DNA of 64,000 nt from Paenibacillus dendrobii (lineage in GTDB: Bacteria; Bacillota; Bacilli; Paenibacillales; Paenibacillaceae): positions 1,488,001 to 1,552,000 of the forward strand of contig NZ_WUBI01000001.1 of the NCBI RefSeq assembly GCF_009807035.1. The letters run 5' to 3'. Of the stretch, positions 51,302-59,559 are shown piece by piece. The position numbers and the translations under genes were made by a program. The first letter of the stretch is position 1. Each line of letters begins with the position of its first letter. Under the pieces are notes generated by a model that searched no databases, was not told where the DNA came from, and was given only the letters and a program-made list of their open reading frames with translations.

Positions 51302-52537
51302 TTGAAACAAGAAATCATGGAACGCTTTATATCGTATGCCAGGGTTGAAACGCAATCGAACGAGGACAGCCCGTCATGTCCTTCCACGCCGGGTCAGTTG
51401 ACCCTTGCACGGAAGCTGGTCGAGGAGCTGAATGCCATCGGCATGCAGGATGTAATCATGGATGAGAACGGTTATGTCATGGCTACACTTCCATCCAACA
51501 CGGACCGCGATGTGCCGACGATCGGATTTCTTGCACACGTGGATACGGCGACGGATTTTACGGGAGCAGGCGTTAATCCTCAAATCGTTGAGAATTATGA
51601 CGGCAAAGATATCATCCTGAATTCCGGACTGAACGTTGTTCTGTCCCCGAAGCAGTTTCCGGAGCTAACAGGCTATCAAGGACACACGCTGATCACGACC
51701 GACGGAACCACACTGCTTGGTGCGGATGATAAAGCCGGCATCGCCGAAATCATGACCGCCATGGCTTACCTTATCGCGCATCCGGAAATTAAACATGGAA
51801 GAATCAGAGTTGCCTTTACCCCTGACGAAGAAATCGGCAGAGGCCCCGAGAAATTTGACGTAAAAGCATTTGACGCTACTTTCGCTTATACGATGGACGG
51901 CGGTCCGCTTGGCGAGCTGGAATATGAAAGCTTCAATGCGGCCAAAGCCAGCATCACGATTAACGGTACTAACGTTCATCCCGGTACGGCGAAGAATAAA
52001 ATGGTCAATTCCATCAAAATTGCAATGGAATTAAACGGCATGCTGCCAGTCGAACAGGCCCCTGAGCATACGGATGGTTACGAAGGTTTCTACCATTTGC
52101 TCAGCCAAAACGGCGATACGGAGCGCACCCGCATGGAATATATCATCCGCGATTTTGATAAAGCCGAATTCGAAAATAAGAAAGAAAATATGAAGCGCAT
52201 CGTAAAAGAACTGCAGGCCAAGCACGGAGAAGAACGAATCGCACTCGAAATGCGCGACCAGTATTACAATATGAAAGAAAAGATCGAACCGGTTAAAGAA
52301 ATCGTAGATATCGCGTATGCTGCCATGGAAAGCCTGGACATCAAACCGATTGTGAAACCCATTCGCGGCGGAACGGACGGTTCACAGCTCTCTTATATGG
52401 GCCTCCCGACCCCTAATATCTTTACCGGCGGGGAGAATTACCACGGCAAATTCGAATATGTATCGGTCGATAACATGCTCAAGGCGGTTCAGGTGATCGT
52501 GGAAGTTGTGCAACGCTTCGAGCAGCGCGGCGCATGA
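51302..52537 (+). CDS. pepT: Peptidase T (tripeptide aminopeptidase)
   Basis: The 411-residue cytoplasmic zinc enzyme cleaves the N-terminal residue from tripeptides. It follows PepT closely: [16 protein letters not shown] N terminus, [13 protein letters not shown] with metal ligand H79 and D81, LLGADDKAG with bridging D142, [10 protein letters not shown] with catalytic/metal E176-E177, [12 protein letters not shown] and [17 protein letters not shown]. The start is TTG at 51302, giving KQEIMERF as in homologs, with AAGGGAGC upstream; the first ATG (51317) would remove conserved residues. The stop overlaps the methyltransferase start by 4 bp. Confidence 0.95.
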   Translation: MKQEIMERFISYARVETQSNEDSPSCPSTPGQLTLARKLVEELNAIGMQDVIMDENGYVMATLPSNTDRDVPTIGFLAHVDTATDFTGAGVNPQIVENYDGKDIILNSGLNVVLSPKQFPELTGYQGHTLITTDGTTLLGADDKAGIAEIMTAMAYLIAHPEIKHGRIRVAFTPDEEIGRGPEKFDVKAFDATFAYTMDGGPLGELEYESFNAAKASITINGTNVHPGTAKNKMVNSIKIAMELNGMLPVEQAPEHTDGYEGFYHLLSQNGDTERTRMEYIIRDFDKAEFENKKENMKRIVKELQAKHGEERIALEMRDQYYNMKEKIEPVKEIVDIAYAAMESLDIKPIVKPIRGGTDGSQLSYMGLPTPNIFTGGENYHGKFEYVSVDNMLKAVQVIVEVVQRFEQRGA

Positions 52538-53370
52538 GCGGGATTCCGGCAGGCAACCGTCACGGGAATATTGAACGCTTCTCCGGATTCGAGGACACTT
52601 ACGACCGATACCGCCCAAGTGCTCCTCGGCAGGTTATTGATATTCTGAGCAGCTACATCGGGCGCAAGCCTGGACGGGTGTTGGATATTGGCTGCGGTAC
52701 GGGATTATCCACGTTTATCTGGATGAACCATGCTGAAGAGGTCGTCGGCATTGAGCCTAATGACGACATGCGCGGAAAGGCTGAGGCCAAGCTGCGTTCA
52801 CAGCCTGATCATGATGCTAAAGGCAGCATCCGCTTCATCAGCGGTTATTCCAACCAGCTTGATTTCAAGGATGGCTCCGCAGATCTGATCACCTGCTCGC
52901 AATCCTTCCACTGGATGGAGCCGATCAGCACATTGGCCGAAGCTGCCAGAGTCTTGCAACCTGGAGGCGTGTTCGCTGCATACGACTGCGATTGGCCTCC
53001 AACCGCTTCCTGGCAGGCGGAGAAGTCATACGTTGAGCTTCTCGGACATGCCGACATGCTGCTGAGAGAGCGTCAAGAACAGCAAGATCAGGCGATCAAA
53101 AGAAACAAGGAGTCACATCTCCAATCCATTATACAAAGCGGGAAATTCCGTTATGCGCGGGAAATCGTATTTCATAATCAGGAACTGTGCGATGCCGACC
53201 GTTATATCGGTCTGGCACTCAGCCAGGGCGGCCTCCAAACCGTAATGAAGCTCGGAATGAATGATCTTGAAGAAGAAATTCGACAGTTCAAGGCGCATGT
53301 TATAGAGCATTTTCAGGATCGTACGCTTGAAGTGCTGTTCAGTTACAGAATGAGAATCGGGATTAAATAA
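52534..53370 (+). CDS. Class I SAM-dependent methyltransferase
   Basis: The 278-residue protein has SAM motif [14 protein letters not shown] (about 47-60), the acidic residue ending strand two in [10 protein letters not shown], and the [18 protein letters not shown] region of ubiquinone/menaquinone or trans-aconitate-type methyltransferases. The substrate is unknown. Translation is coupled to pepT through an ATGA overlap. A bidirectional terminator follows. No dedicated pathway neighbours are visible. Confidence 0.9.
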   Translation: MSGIPAGNRHGNIERFSGFEDTYDRYRPSAPRQVIDILSSYIGRKPGRVLDIGCGTGLSTFIWMNHAEEVVGIEPNDDMRGKAEAKLRSQPDHDAKGSIRFISGYSNQLDFKDGSADLITCSQSFHWMEPISTLAEAARVLQPGGVFAAYDCDWPPTASWQAEKSYVELLGHADMLLRERQEQQDQAIKRNKESHLQSIIQSGKFRYAREIVFHNQELCDADRYIGLALSQGGLQTVMKLGMNDLEEEIRQFKAHVIEHFQDRTLEVLFSYRMRIGIK

Positions 53371-53383
53371 AGGTATATGCAAT

Positions 53384-53424
53384 AAATGGCGGGTCAAGAT
53401 ACGATGTCTTGTCCCGCCATTTTA
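53384..53424. terminator. Bidirectional terminator
   Basis: AATGGCGGGTCAAGA and TCTTGTCCCGCCATT pair around TACGATG, followed by TTATT. It lies between the convergent methyltransferase and glycerate kinase genes. Confidence 0.85.
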
Positions 53425-53482
53425 TTCCCTCCATAAAAAACCGACTCCCTCCCAATCACCGGGAACTGAGTATCTATTTACT

Positions 53483-54649
53483 TCACCGAACATCCGGCTG
53501 CCTTAGCAAGAACGCCATCATTAAACGCATCACATTTTCCGAGACTCTCTCCAAGTTTTTCTCGCCCTGTGCCAGCGCTTCTTCCAGCGAATATGCCCCT
53601 TGCATAATACCGAAAATCGCATCCATTCCCTGTTCATACAGTGCATCAACATCTTCGCCAATACGGCCGGCAAATGCGACAACCGGCTTATGATGCTTTC
53701 GGGCCATCTTCGCCACGCCGAGCGGCGTCTTGCCGAATTGGGTTTGATCATCGATGCTTCCTTCCCCTGTCCACACGAGATCCGCCTGTTTCACCTTTTC
53801 CTCAAGTTTCGCGTAATCCATAACCAGATCAATTCCTTTTTGCAGCACCCCGTTGAAAAAAACCATTAGTCCCGCACCAAGCCCTCCGGCAGCACCCGCT
53901 CCCGGCACATTTGAAATATCCCTGTGAAGCTGCTGCTTCAACACATCGGCATAATGCTGCAAATTGGCGTCCAGCTCGGCTGCCATCTCCGGCGTAGCTC
54001 CTTTTTGCGGTCCAAAGACGTGGGAAGCACCCTGTGGTCCGCAAAGTGGATTGGTGACATCGCATGCAACCTCTATCCGGACCGCCTCAATCCTTGAATC
54101 CAAGCTGCTCATGTCAATCGTCGCCAGCCACCCCAGTTCGCCTCCACCAGGTCCCAGTTCTTCCCCGGCGGCATTCAGCAGCTTTCCTCCCAATGCTTGG
54201 AATACACCCGCTCCCCCATCATTGGTTGCACTTCCGCCTATTCCGATCAAGATTTTTTCTACGCCATGATCCAATGCCGCTCGTATGAGTTGCCCAGTCC
54301 CATAGGTTGTCGCTATCATCGGATTTCGTTGAGGCGCGGGCACTAGTCCAATGCCGCTCGCGCTCGCCATCTCCATGACCGCCGTCTTTCCGTCTCCGGT
54401 AATCCCATAGGATGCCTCTACTTCCTTGCCCATTGGCCCCCGAACTCGGAGAGAGTAAATGGTTCCTCCAGTGACATCCACCAGGGACTGCATGGTTCCC
54501 TCTCCGCCATCAGCCATCGGAACATGAATGCATCGGGCCGATGGATTTACCTTGCGAATCCCACGTTCCATGGCTTCACAGGCCTGTTTGGCGGTCATGC
54601 TTTCCTTAAAGGAATCCGGCGCGAGCACGATCGTCATCTCTTTATCCAT
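53483..54649 (-). CDS. glxK: Glycerate kinase (GlxK family)
   Basis: The ATG at 54649 (after GGAGGAGATATC) gives 388 residues; the longer frame adds only 21 uncharacteristic residues. Family motifs are VLAPDSFKESMTAKQACEAM, PMADGGEGT, IGIGGSATNDGGAGV, GPGAGAAGGLGAGL-like NVPGAGAAGGLGAG and VWTGEGSIDDQT. The enzyme phosphorylates D-glycerate to 2- or 3-phosphoglycerate in the cytoplasm. No glycolate or glycerate transporter gene is next to it, so it appears to be a single-gene unit on the minus strand. Confidence 0.93.
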   Translation of the reverse strand: MDKEMTIVLAPDSFKESMTAKQACEAMERGIRKVNPSARCIHVPMADGGEGTMQSLVDVTGGTIYSLRVRGPMGKEVEASYGITGDGKTAVMEMASASGIGLVPAPQRNPMIATTYGTGQLIRAALDHGVEKILIGIGGSATNDGGAGVFQALGGKLLNAAGEELGPGGGELGWLATIDMSSLDSRIEAVRIEVACDVTNPLCGPQGASHVFGPQKGATPEMAAELDANLQHYADVLKQQLHRDISNVPGAGAAGGLGAGLMVFFNGVLQKGIDLVMDYAKLEEKVKQADLVWTGEGSIDDQTQFGKTPLGVAKMARKHHKPVVAFAGRIGEDVDALYEQGMDAIFGIMQGAYSLEEALAQGEKNLERVSENVMRLMMAFLLRQPDVR

Positions 54650-54805
54650 TGATATCTCCTCCTGTCGGTTACTTCTATTATTGAGAAAATAAAACCAACC
54701 AGATACCTTCATAAGGAATCCGCTTCTTCCGTTTCTTGATGTTCGTCTCTACACGGAGACTCTCCCCCATATGCCGCTGATGACGGCGCAACAGTTTCAA
54801 TAGAA

Positions 54806-54832
54806 CAAAAGCGTCCGGCTTAAAGCCGAACG
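54806..54832 (-). terminator. Terminator of the split ThrE operon
   Basis: On the minus strand GCGTTCGGC and GCCGGACGC pair around TTTAA and are followed by TTTTG. Confidence 0.85.
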
Positions 54833-54842
54833 CCTGGGCAGT

Positions 54843-55283
54843 TCAGATTCTGTTGGTCGTCCGTATCTTCCGTATGACTTGGTTCGTTACCTCGGAGAGC
54901 AGCAGACCCAGCGCAATCGCACCCGACATCATAAATGCTTCTGCACCCGACTGCACGGCCTGGTCATACTGATTCTCCACGGCGTTGCGCATCGCATCAT
55001 AGGCCAGTCCGCCGGGAACCAGCGGAATAATCCCTGAGACGCTGAACACGATAATCGGCGTACGATATGTTTTGGCAAAAATATAGCTGATCATCGTAAC
55101 ACAGTAGGCAGCCACGACGGTAGCCGTTAACCTCTGGACTCCGATATCCTGAAGCCAAATGTACAGGACCCATCCGACCATGCCCGCCAAGCCGCATTGG
55201 ACCAGCGCTTTTTTCGGGGCATTAAATATCATCCCAAACGCTGCTGAAGCAATAAAGCTGGTCACGATTTGCTCAATATACAT
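54843..55283 (-). CDS. ThrE family exporter, small subunit (YjjB/ThrE_2 type)
   Basis: The 146-residue protein has four or five helices and the DUF3815/ThrE_2 layout, with TPIIVFSVSGIIPLVPGGLAYDAMRN as its most conserved part. Together with the gene just upstream it forms the two-gene equivalent of the fused ThrE threonine/serine exporter. In enterobacteria the pair YjjP/YjjB exports succinate. The substrate here is therefore open. It starts 16 bp after the partner stop. Confidence 0.85.
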   Translation of the reverse strand: MYIEQIVTSFIASAAFGMIFNAPKKALVQCGLAGMVGWVLYIWLQDIGVQRLTATVVAAYCVTMISYIFAKTYRTPIIVFSVSGIIPLVPGGLAYDAMRNAVENQYDQAVQSGAEAFMMSGAIALGLLLSEVTNQVIRKIRTTNRI

Positions 55284-55299
55284 ATTAGTCTCCCCCTAC

Positions 55300-56055
55300 T
55301 CAAAACGACAGCATAAACGCAATTCCCGCGCCTATGGCAAAGGATGTAATAAAAGCCTCTGCTCCCTTGGATAAACCGGAAACGAGATGGCCCGCCATCA
55401 GATCACGAATCGCGTTCGTAATGAGCAGCCCGGGAACCAGCGGCATGACGGAGCTGATAATAATGATGTCGCGCGCATGTCCAAACCCGTATTTCACGAA
55501 AAGAACGGAGCTTAACCCGATCATCAGCGCTCCCGAGAATTCGGCAAAAAATTTGACCGGAACCAGACGATGCAGCAGCACCGAGCAGTAATAACCGATC
55601 CCTCCGGCCAGCATGGCCGGGATAAAATCAGGCCATGTGCCGCGAAACATAATCAGGAAGCATCCGCTGGCTACCGCAGCCATGAGCACATTCAACCATA
55701 GCGGGTATATCGCATGGGTACGGTCTATGGCCTCAAGCTCCCGATATGCCTCATCTATGGACAATCCACCCGCGCTGATGCGACGGGAAAGGCTATTGAC
55801 CTGATCGATTTTATGTAAATTGGTCGTCCGCTCCGTAATCCGGTTCAGACGTGTCATCGGCTGCGGATCTTCCAGGGAAAAAATAATTCCCGTAGGCGTC
55901 ATGTAACTGTGCGTATGATCAACTCCGTATGACGAAGCTATACGCATCATGGTATCCTCCACCCGGTAGGTTTCCGCCCCGCTTTGCAGCATGATCTGCC
56001 CTGCGAGCAGACAAACTTTCATGATTTCTTTTTCCTTTTGCAGTGAATCTTCCAA
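55300..56055 (-). CDS. ThrE family exporter, large subunit (YjjP/ThrE type)
   Basis: The 251-residue protein has an N-terminal soluble ThrE motif (LLAGQIMLQSGAETYRVEDTMMRIASSYG), then a second soluble part to about 115 and five helices. The ISSVMPLVPGLLITNAIRDLMAGH stretch mirrors the related PLVPGG region of the small partner, showing that the two are distant homologous halves. The start is TTG at 56055, six bases after AAAGGAG. It would export a small organic acid or hydroxy amino acid with the partner protein. Confidence 0.88.
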   Translation of the reverse strand: MEDSLQKEKEIMKVCLLAGQIMLQSGAETYRVEDTMMRIASSYGVDHTHSYMTPTGIIFSLEDPQPMTRLNRITERTTNLHKIDQVNSLSRRISAGGLSIDEAYRELEAIDRTHAIYPLWLNVLMAAVASGCFLIMFRGTWPDFIPAMLAGGIGYYCSVLLHRLVPVKFFAEFSGALMIGLSSVLFVKYGFGHARDIIIISSVMPLVPGLLITNAIRDLMAGHLVSGLSKGAEAFITSFAIGAGIAFMLSF

Positions 56056-56192
56056 AGCCTGCTCCTTTCGCCGCTTGTCCGCAGTGATGTCGATTTATCT
56101 ACAGTATAATGTCTTTTTCAAATAAAAGCATGGAAATCAGCATTTCTGGCACTTGTCATCTGATGCGTCGCATGTATCCATGGTATCATTTA

Positions 56193-56233
56193 AAACAAAC
56201 CGCTCCAGGAATAAACACCGGAGCGGTTTGTTT
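56193..56233. terminator. Terminator of the chitinase operon
   Basis: AAACAAACCGCTCC and GGAGCGGTTTGTTT are perfect 14-bp arms around a 13-base loop, about 55 bp after the chitinase stop on the minus strand. Confidence 0.8.
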
Positions 56234-56288
56234 GACGCAATTACTTATCGATAAACAGTAAATATCCTATAAAACTTATTCGCTTATT

Positions 56289-59200
56289 CTATGGTTGCAA
56301 AGCCCATAAAGCCGGAACATTGGTTGGTTCCCAACCCGTAAGCGACGTATGTGGCTGCAAGCATTTATACACCTTGCCATTGTAGGTAACAAGGTCGTCC
56401 TTGACGTAAGCCTTGCCGGCCACCCATGCTGCCGGAGCTGGCGTGGATGAATCCGTTGTGACCGTCACCGCATTGCTGGCTGCCGAGGCGTTGCCTGCGG
56501 CGTCCTTAGCTACAACTGTAAAAGTGTATGGAGTATTCGGCGTCAGATTATTGATCTGTGCTGTCAATGTCGTTCCGTTAACCGATGCGGCAAGCGTCGT
56601 TCCCTGATAAACGTCATAGCCTGTTACGCCCACATTATCCGTTGAGGCTCCCCATGTCAAAGTGACATTGGTTTGGGTTTTGGCTGAACTCGCCAGATTG
56701 GCCGGCGCCGTTGGCGGCGTTGTATCGGTGGATGGTGCATCCGTGGTTACGGTAACCGCATTGCTGGCTGCAGATACATTGCCGGCAGCATCCTTCGCCT
56801 TCACCGTAAATGTATAGGCAGTGCTCGGCGTCAACCCACTAATGGCCGCAGTTAACGTAGTGCCGTTCACGGAAGCCGCTAGCGTGGTGCCCTTGTATAC
56901 ATCATAACCTGTTACGCCTACATTATCCGTTGATGCTGTCCATGCTAATGTCGCCGATGTGGCTGTTTTAGCCGTTGCAGCCAAATTGCCCGGAGCCGTC
57001 GGCGGTGCCGTGTCTGCGGCTCCAAGTGTCACTGTAGCCGCGTTGCTGGCTGCTGATACATTGCCGGCAGCATCCTTCGCTTTTACAGTAAACGTGTACG
57101 AAGTTGCAGGAGACAATCCTGTTACCGTATACGTTGTGGATGTAGAGCTGCCAGCGAGCGTGCTTCCTTGGTATACGTCGTATCCCGTGACTCCAAGATT
57201 ATCTGTCGATGCTGTCCAGCTCAGCGTTACCGAGTTGGCCGTTTGAGAAGAGACGGCAAGATTGGTTGGTGCAGTTGGAGCCTGTGTATCCTGTGGAGGA
57301 GCCGATTGAAGCTGCCACAGTGTCGGAGAAGAAGACGGTTCCCATCCGACCAGCGAAGTATGGGCATAAATACACTTATACAAATTGCCGTTATAGGTAA
57401 CATAAGCTCCTGTCGCGTAAGCTGTGTTGGCCTGCCATGCCGGATAGTTCGGGTCCGTTGGCGTCGTGACACTGATCGTGTTGCTTGCGGCTGACGCATT
57501 TCCCGAAAGATCTTTGGCTTTAACATAGAAGCTGTAAGTCGTTCCTGCCGTCAGGCCGGAAATCGTAGCTGTCAAATCCGGCGTCGATTTCACAAGCGCG
57601 CCGTTCTGGTAGATATCATAATTGCCAATATCGTCGTTATCGGTTGAGGCACCCCATTGCAAGGTAACGCTTGTTTTCGTCTTGGCCGTGGAGACCAAAT
57701 TGGACGGAGCCGTTGGCGGCTGATTGTCTACGATCGGCGGTGCTGTCGTGACGTTCAATGGGTTGCTTGCTGCCGAGGTGTTGCCCGCCGCATCTCTTGC
57801 CTTGACGGTAAAGGTGTAGGACGTGCTGCCCGTGAGTCCTTTTATAAGTGCGGTCGTCGTTGCTCCATCGACGGTTTTCACCAGATTGGAGCCTTGATAA
57901 ATATCGTAATACATTACGCCTACATTATCCGTGGATGCTGTCCAGCTCAGCGTCACCTTTTTGTCCCCGATGTTGGAGGATGCCAGGTTCGTTGGTGCTG
58001 TAGGTGCAGAATTGTCTACCGGAGGCGTACCGGTATTCAGATCGTTATATACTTTGTCCAGAAGTTTCGGACCGGTACAGCTGAATTTCGGGCTCGTACG
58101 GCAGTCGGAGCTGAATTCCCAGAACATGGCCCCGCCTAAATACTTGCTCTTAATATAATCGGTCTTATAGCCGAGCGACTCCGTATCGTCATAGGAAATG
58201 AAAATTTTTGTATTCGGATTATAGAGATAAGGCACTTTGGCAGTGCTGTTCCAATATCTTGTATATCCGTTCTTGTTCACATAATTCGCCGCAATGTCGC
58301 CATAATCAAATACACCCGTGTTACCTGAATTGGAATCATCCCAGGTTCCGACCGGGGACCACTTGTAGACAGATCCCGAATCCGGCGTACATGTCTGGAA
58401 CTGGCCATCGTTGTTGGGTCCCGGAGGACAGTTCTTCCAGCTTCTCCCCATGAATTCCAGTCCAAGAACTATTTTGTTCATTGGGACTCCGGCATTTTGG
58501 TAAGCCTTAATCGCACCGTCTACGAAGAAGTTCTTATCAATATACGGATCATTCGGATCTCCGTATAATCCGGTATTATGGCTTGTCGTTCCTTCCCAAG
58601 ATCCGCCGTGGAAGTCATACGTCATGATGTTGATCCAATCCACGATCTGCGCGATCTTGGAGAGCTCCGTGTTGTTCACGAAGGTTTGGCTCGCTCCGGA
58701 AGCGATCGTGAGGAGATAGCGTTTGCCGTCCTGGGTTCCTGCGGCATCCAGCTGGTTGCGAATTTCCTGCAGCAGAAGCGTATAGTTTTGCTTATCCTCC
58801 GGACGATAGCTGTTTCCTGGAATCGCCTCCACGTTCGGATATTCCCAGTCCAGATCCACGCCGTCAAATCCATATGCCCGCAGTGCGTCGACCGCGGATT
58901 TGGCGAAAGTTTTGCGAGTCGTATCCGAAGCCGCCGTGTCCGAGAACCGGTTGGACCAAGTCCATCCGCCAACAGATAAAATCGTCTTCAACTGTGGGTT
59001 GGCAGCCTTCAGATTACGCAGCGCTGCGAAATTTCCGCAAGCTGCATCTGCCCAGCATCCGGTCGTTGGTCCACCCGGCGTTGGCCGGAGCGCATCGGCA
59101 TCCGGATCACCGAGTACTATGCTTCCGTTAGGCACATTTCCTTGTTGCAGCGGAATTCCGGTCGTTGTACATGGCCATGTTTGCTTGTTCGGATTGCCGG

Positions 59201-59489
59201 GATCGGTCGATGGATTACCATGCTTGCCATCCCAACAAATATCGGCAAAAGCATAATTGATATGCGTTACCTTGGAAACATCCATGTTCGAGACATTATA
59301 GCTTCTGCCGTAAATGCCCCAAGAGGGAAAATAACCGACCATTTTGTAGTTGCTGCCTACTGCTGCTGCTGCACTTACGTTGTTCTCCGTACTAGCTGCG
59401 CTTGCAGAGCCTTGAAAAAAGGGAGTCAATGCAACCAGCAGGCACAACATGGCAAGAATTACTCCGTGAAATCCTTTTTTCATGTACAT
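56289..59489 (-). CDS. Multidomain GH18 chitinase (GH18-Fn3x2-CBM5/12-Fn3x3-CBM5/12)
   Basis: The 1066-residue secreted enzyme has a signal peptide (1-31, ending ASA) and a GH18 domain (about 47-480) with the catalytic motif DGVDLDWE (D209, D212, D214, E216) and MTYDFHG. Two fibronectin III modules follow (494-582, 590-676), then a chitin-binding CBM5/12 (682-728), three more Fn3 (735-822, 827-917, 923-1012) and a terminal CBM5/12 (1018-1065; AW...YVKDDLVTYNGKVYKC...GWEP). It should hydrolyse chitin outside the cell. The usual PFYGRGW loop reads EFMGRSW here (residues 345-351). It lies 70 bp after the paralogous chitinase with no terminator between, so they are probably co-transcribed. Confidence 0.94.
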   Translation of the reverse strand: MYMKKGFHGVILAMLCLLVALTPFFQGSASAASTENNVSAAAAVGSNYKMVGYFPSWGIYGRSYNVSNMDVSKVTHINYAFADICWDGKHGNPSTDPGNPNKQTWPCTTTGIPLQQGNVPNGSIVLGDPDADALRPTPGGPTTGCWADAACGNFAALRNLKAANPQLKTILSVGGWTWSNRFSDTAASDTTRKTFAKSAVDALRAYGFDGVDLDWEYPNVEAIPGNSYRPEDKQNYTLLLQEIRNQLDAAGTQDGKRYLLTIASGASQTFVNNTELSKIAQIVDWINIMTYDFHGGSWEGTTSHNTGLYGDPNDPYIDKNFFVDGAIKAYQNAGVPMNKIVLGLEFMGRSWKNCPPGPNNDGQFQTCTPDSGSVYKWSPVGTWDDSNSGNTGVFDYGDIAANYVNKNGYTRYWNSTAKVPYLYNPNTKIFISYDDTESLGYKTDYIKSKYLGGAMFWEFSSDCRTSPKFSCTGPKLLDKVYNDLNTGTPPVDNSAPTAPTNLASSNIGDKKVTLSWTASTDNVGVMYYDIYQGSNLVKTVDGATTTALIKGLTGSTSYTFTVKARDAAGNTSAASNPLNVTTAPPIVDNQPPTAPSNLVSTAKTKTSVTLQWGASTDNDDIGNYDIYQNGALVKSTPDLTATISGLTAGTTYSFYVKAKDLSGNASAASNTISVTTPTDPNYPAWQANTAYATGAYVTYNGNLYKCIYAHTSLVGWEPSSSPTLWQLQSAPPQDTQAPTAPTNLAVSSQTANSVTLSWTASTDNLGVTGYDVYQGSTLAGSSTSTTYTVTGLSPATSYTFTVKAKDAAGNVSAASNAATVTLGAADTAPPTAPGNLAATAKTATSATLAWTASTDNVGVTGYDVYKGTTLAASVNGTTLTAAISGLTPSTAYTFTVKAKDAAGNVSAASNAVTVTTDAPSTDTTPPTAPANLASSAKTQTNVTLTWGASTDNVGVTGYDVYQGTTLAASVNGTTLTAQINNLTPNTPYTFTVVAKDAAGNASAASNAVTVTTDSSTPAPAAWVAGKAYVKDDLVTYNGKVYKCLQPHTSLTGWEPTNVPALWALQP
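56454..57287 (-). repeat. Three tandem Fn3-coding repeats, highly similar at DNA level
   Basis: Three consecutive units of about 280 bp encode Fn3 modules 3-5. Long stretches are nearly identical, for example TTGCCGGCAGCATCCTTCGC in two units. This indicates recent duplication or ongoing gene conversion. Confidence 0.8.
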
Positions 59490-59559
59490 GGCGACGCCTC
59501 TCTCTCACATCAGATTGGTGCTGCTTCTGACTGGAATGAAGTCAATCGTTGTCCTGAAA

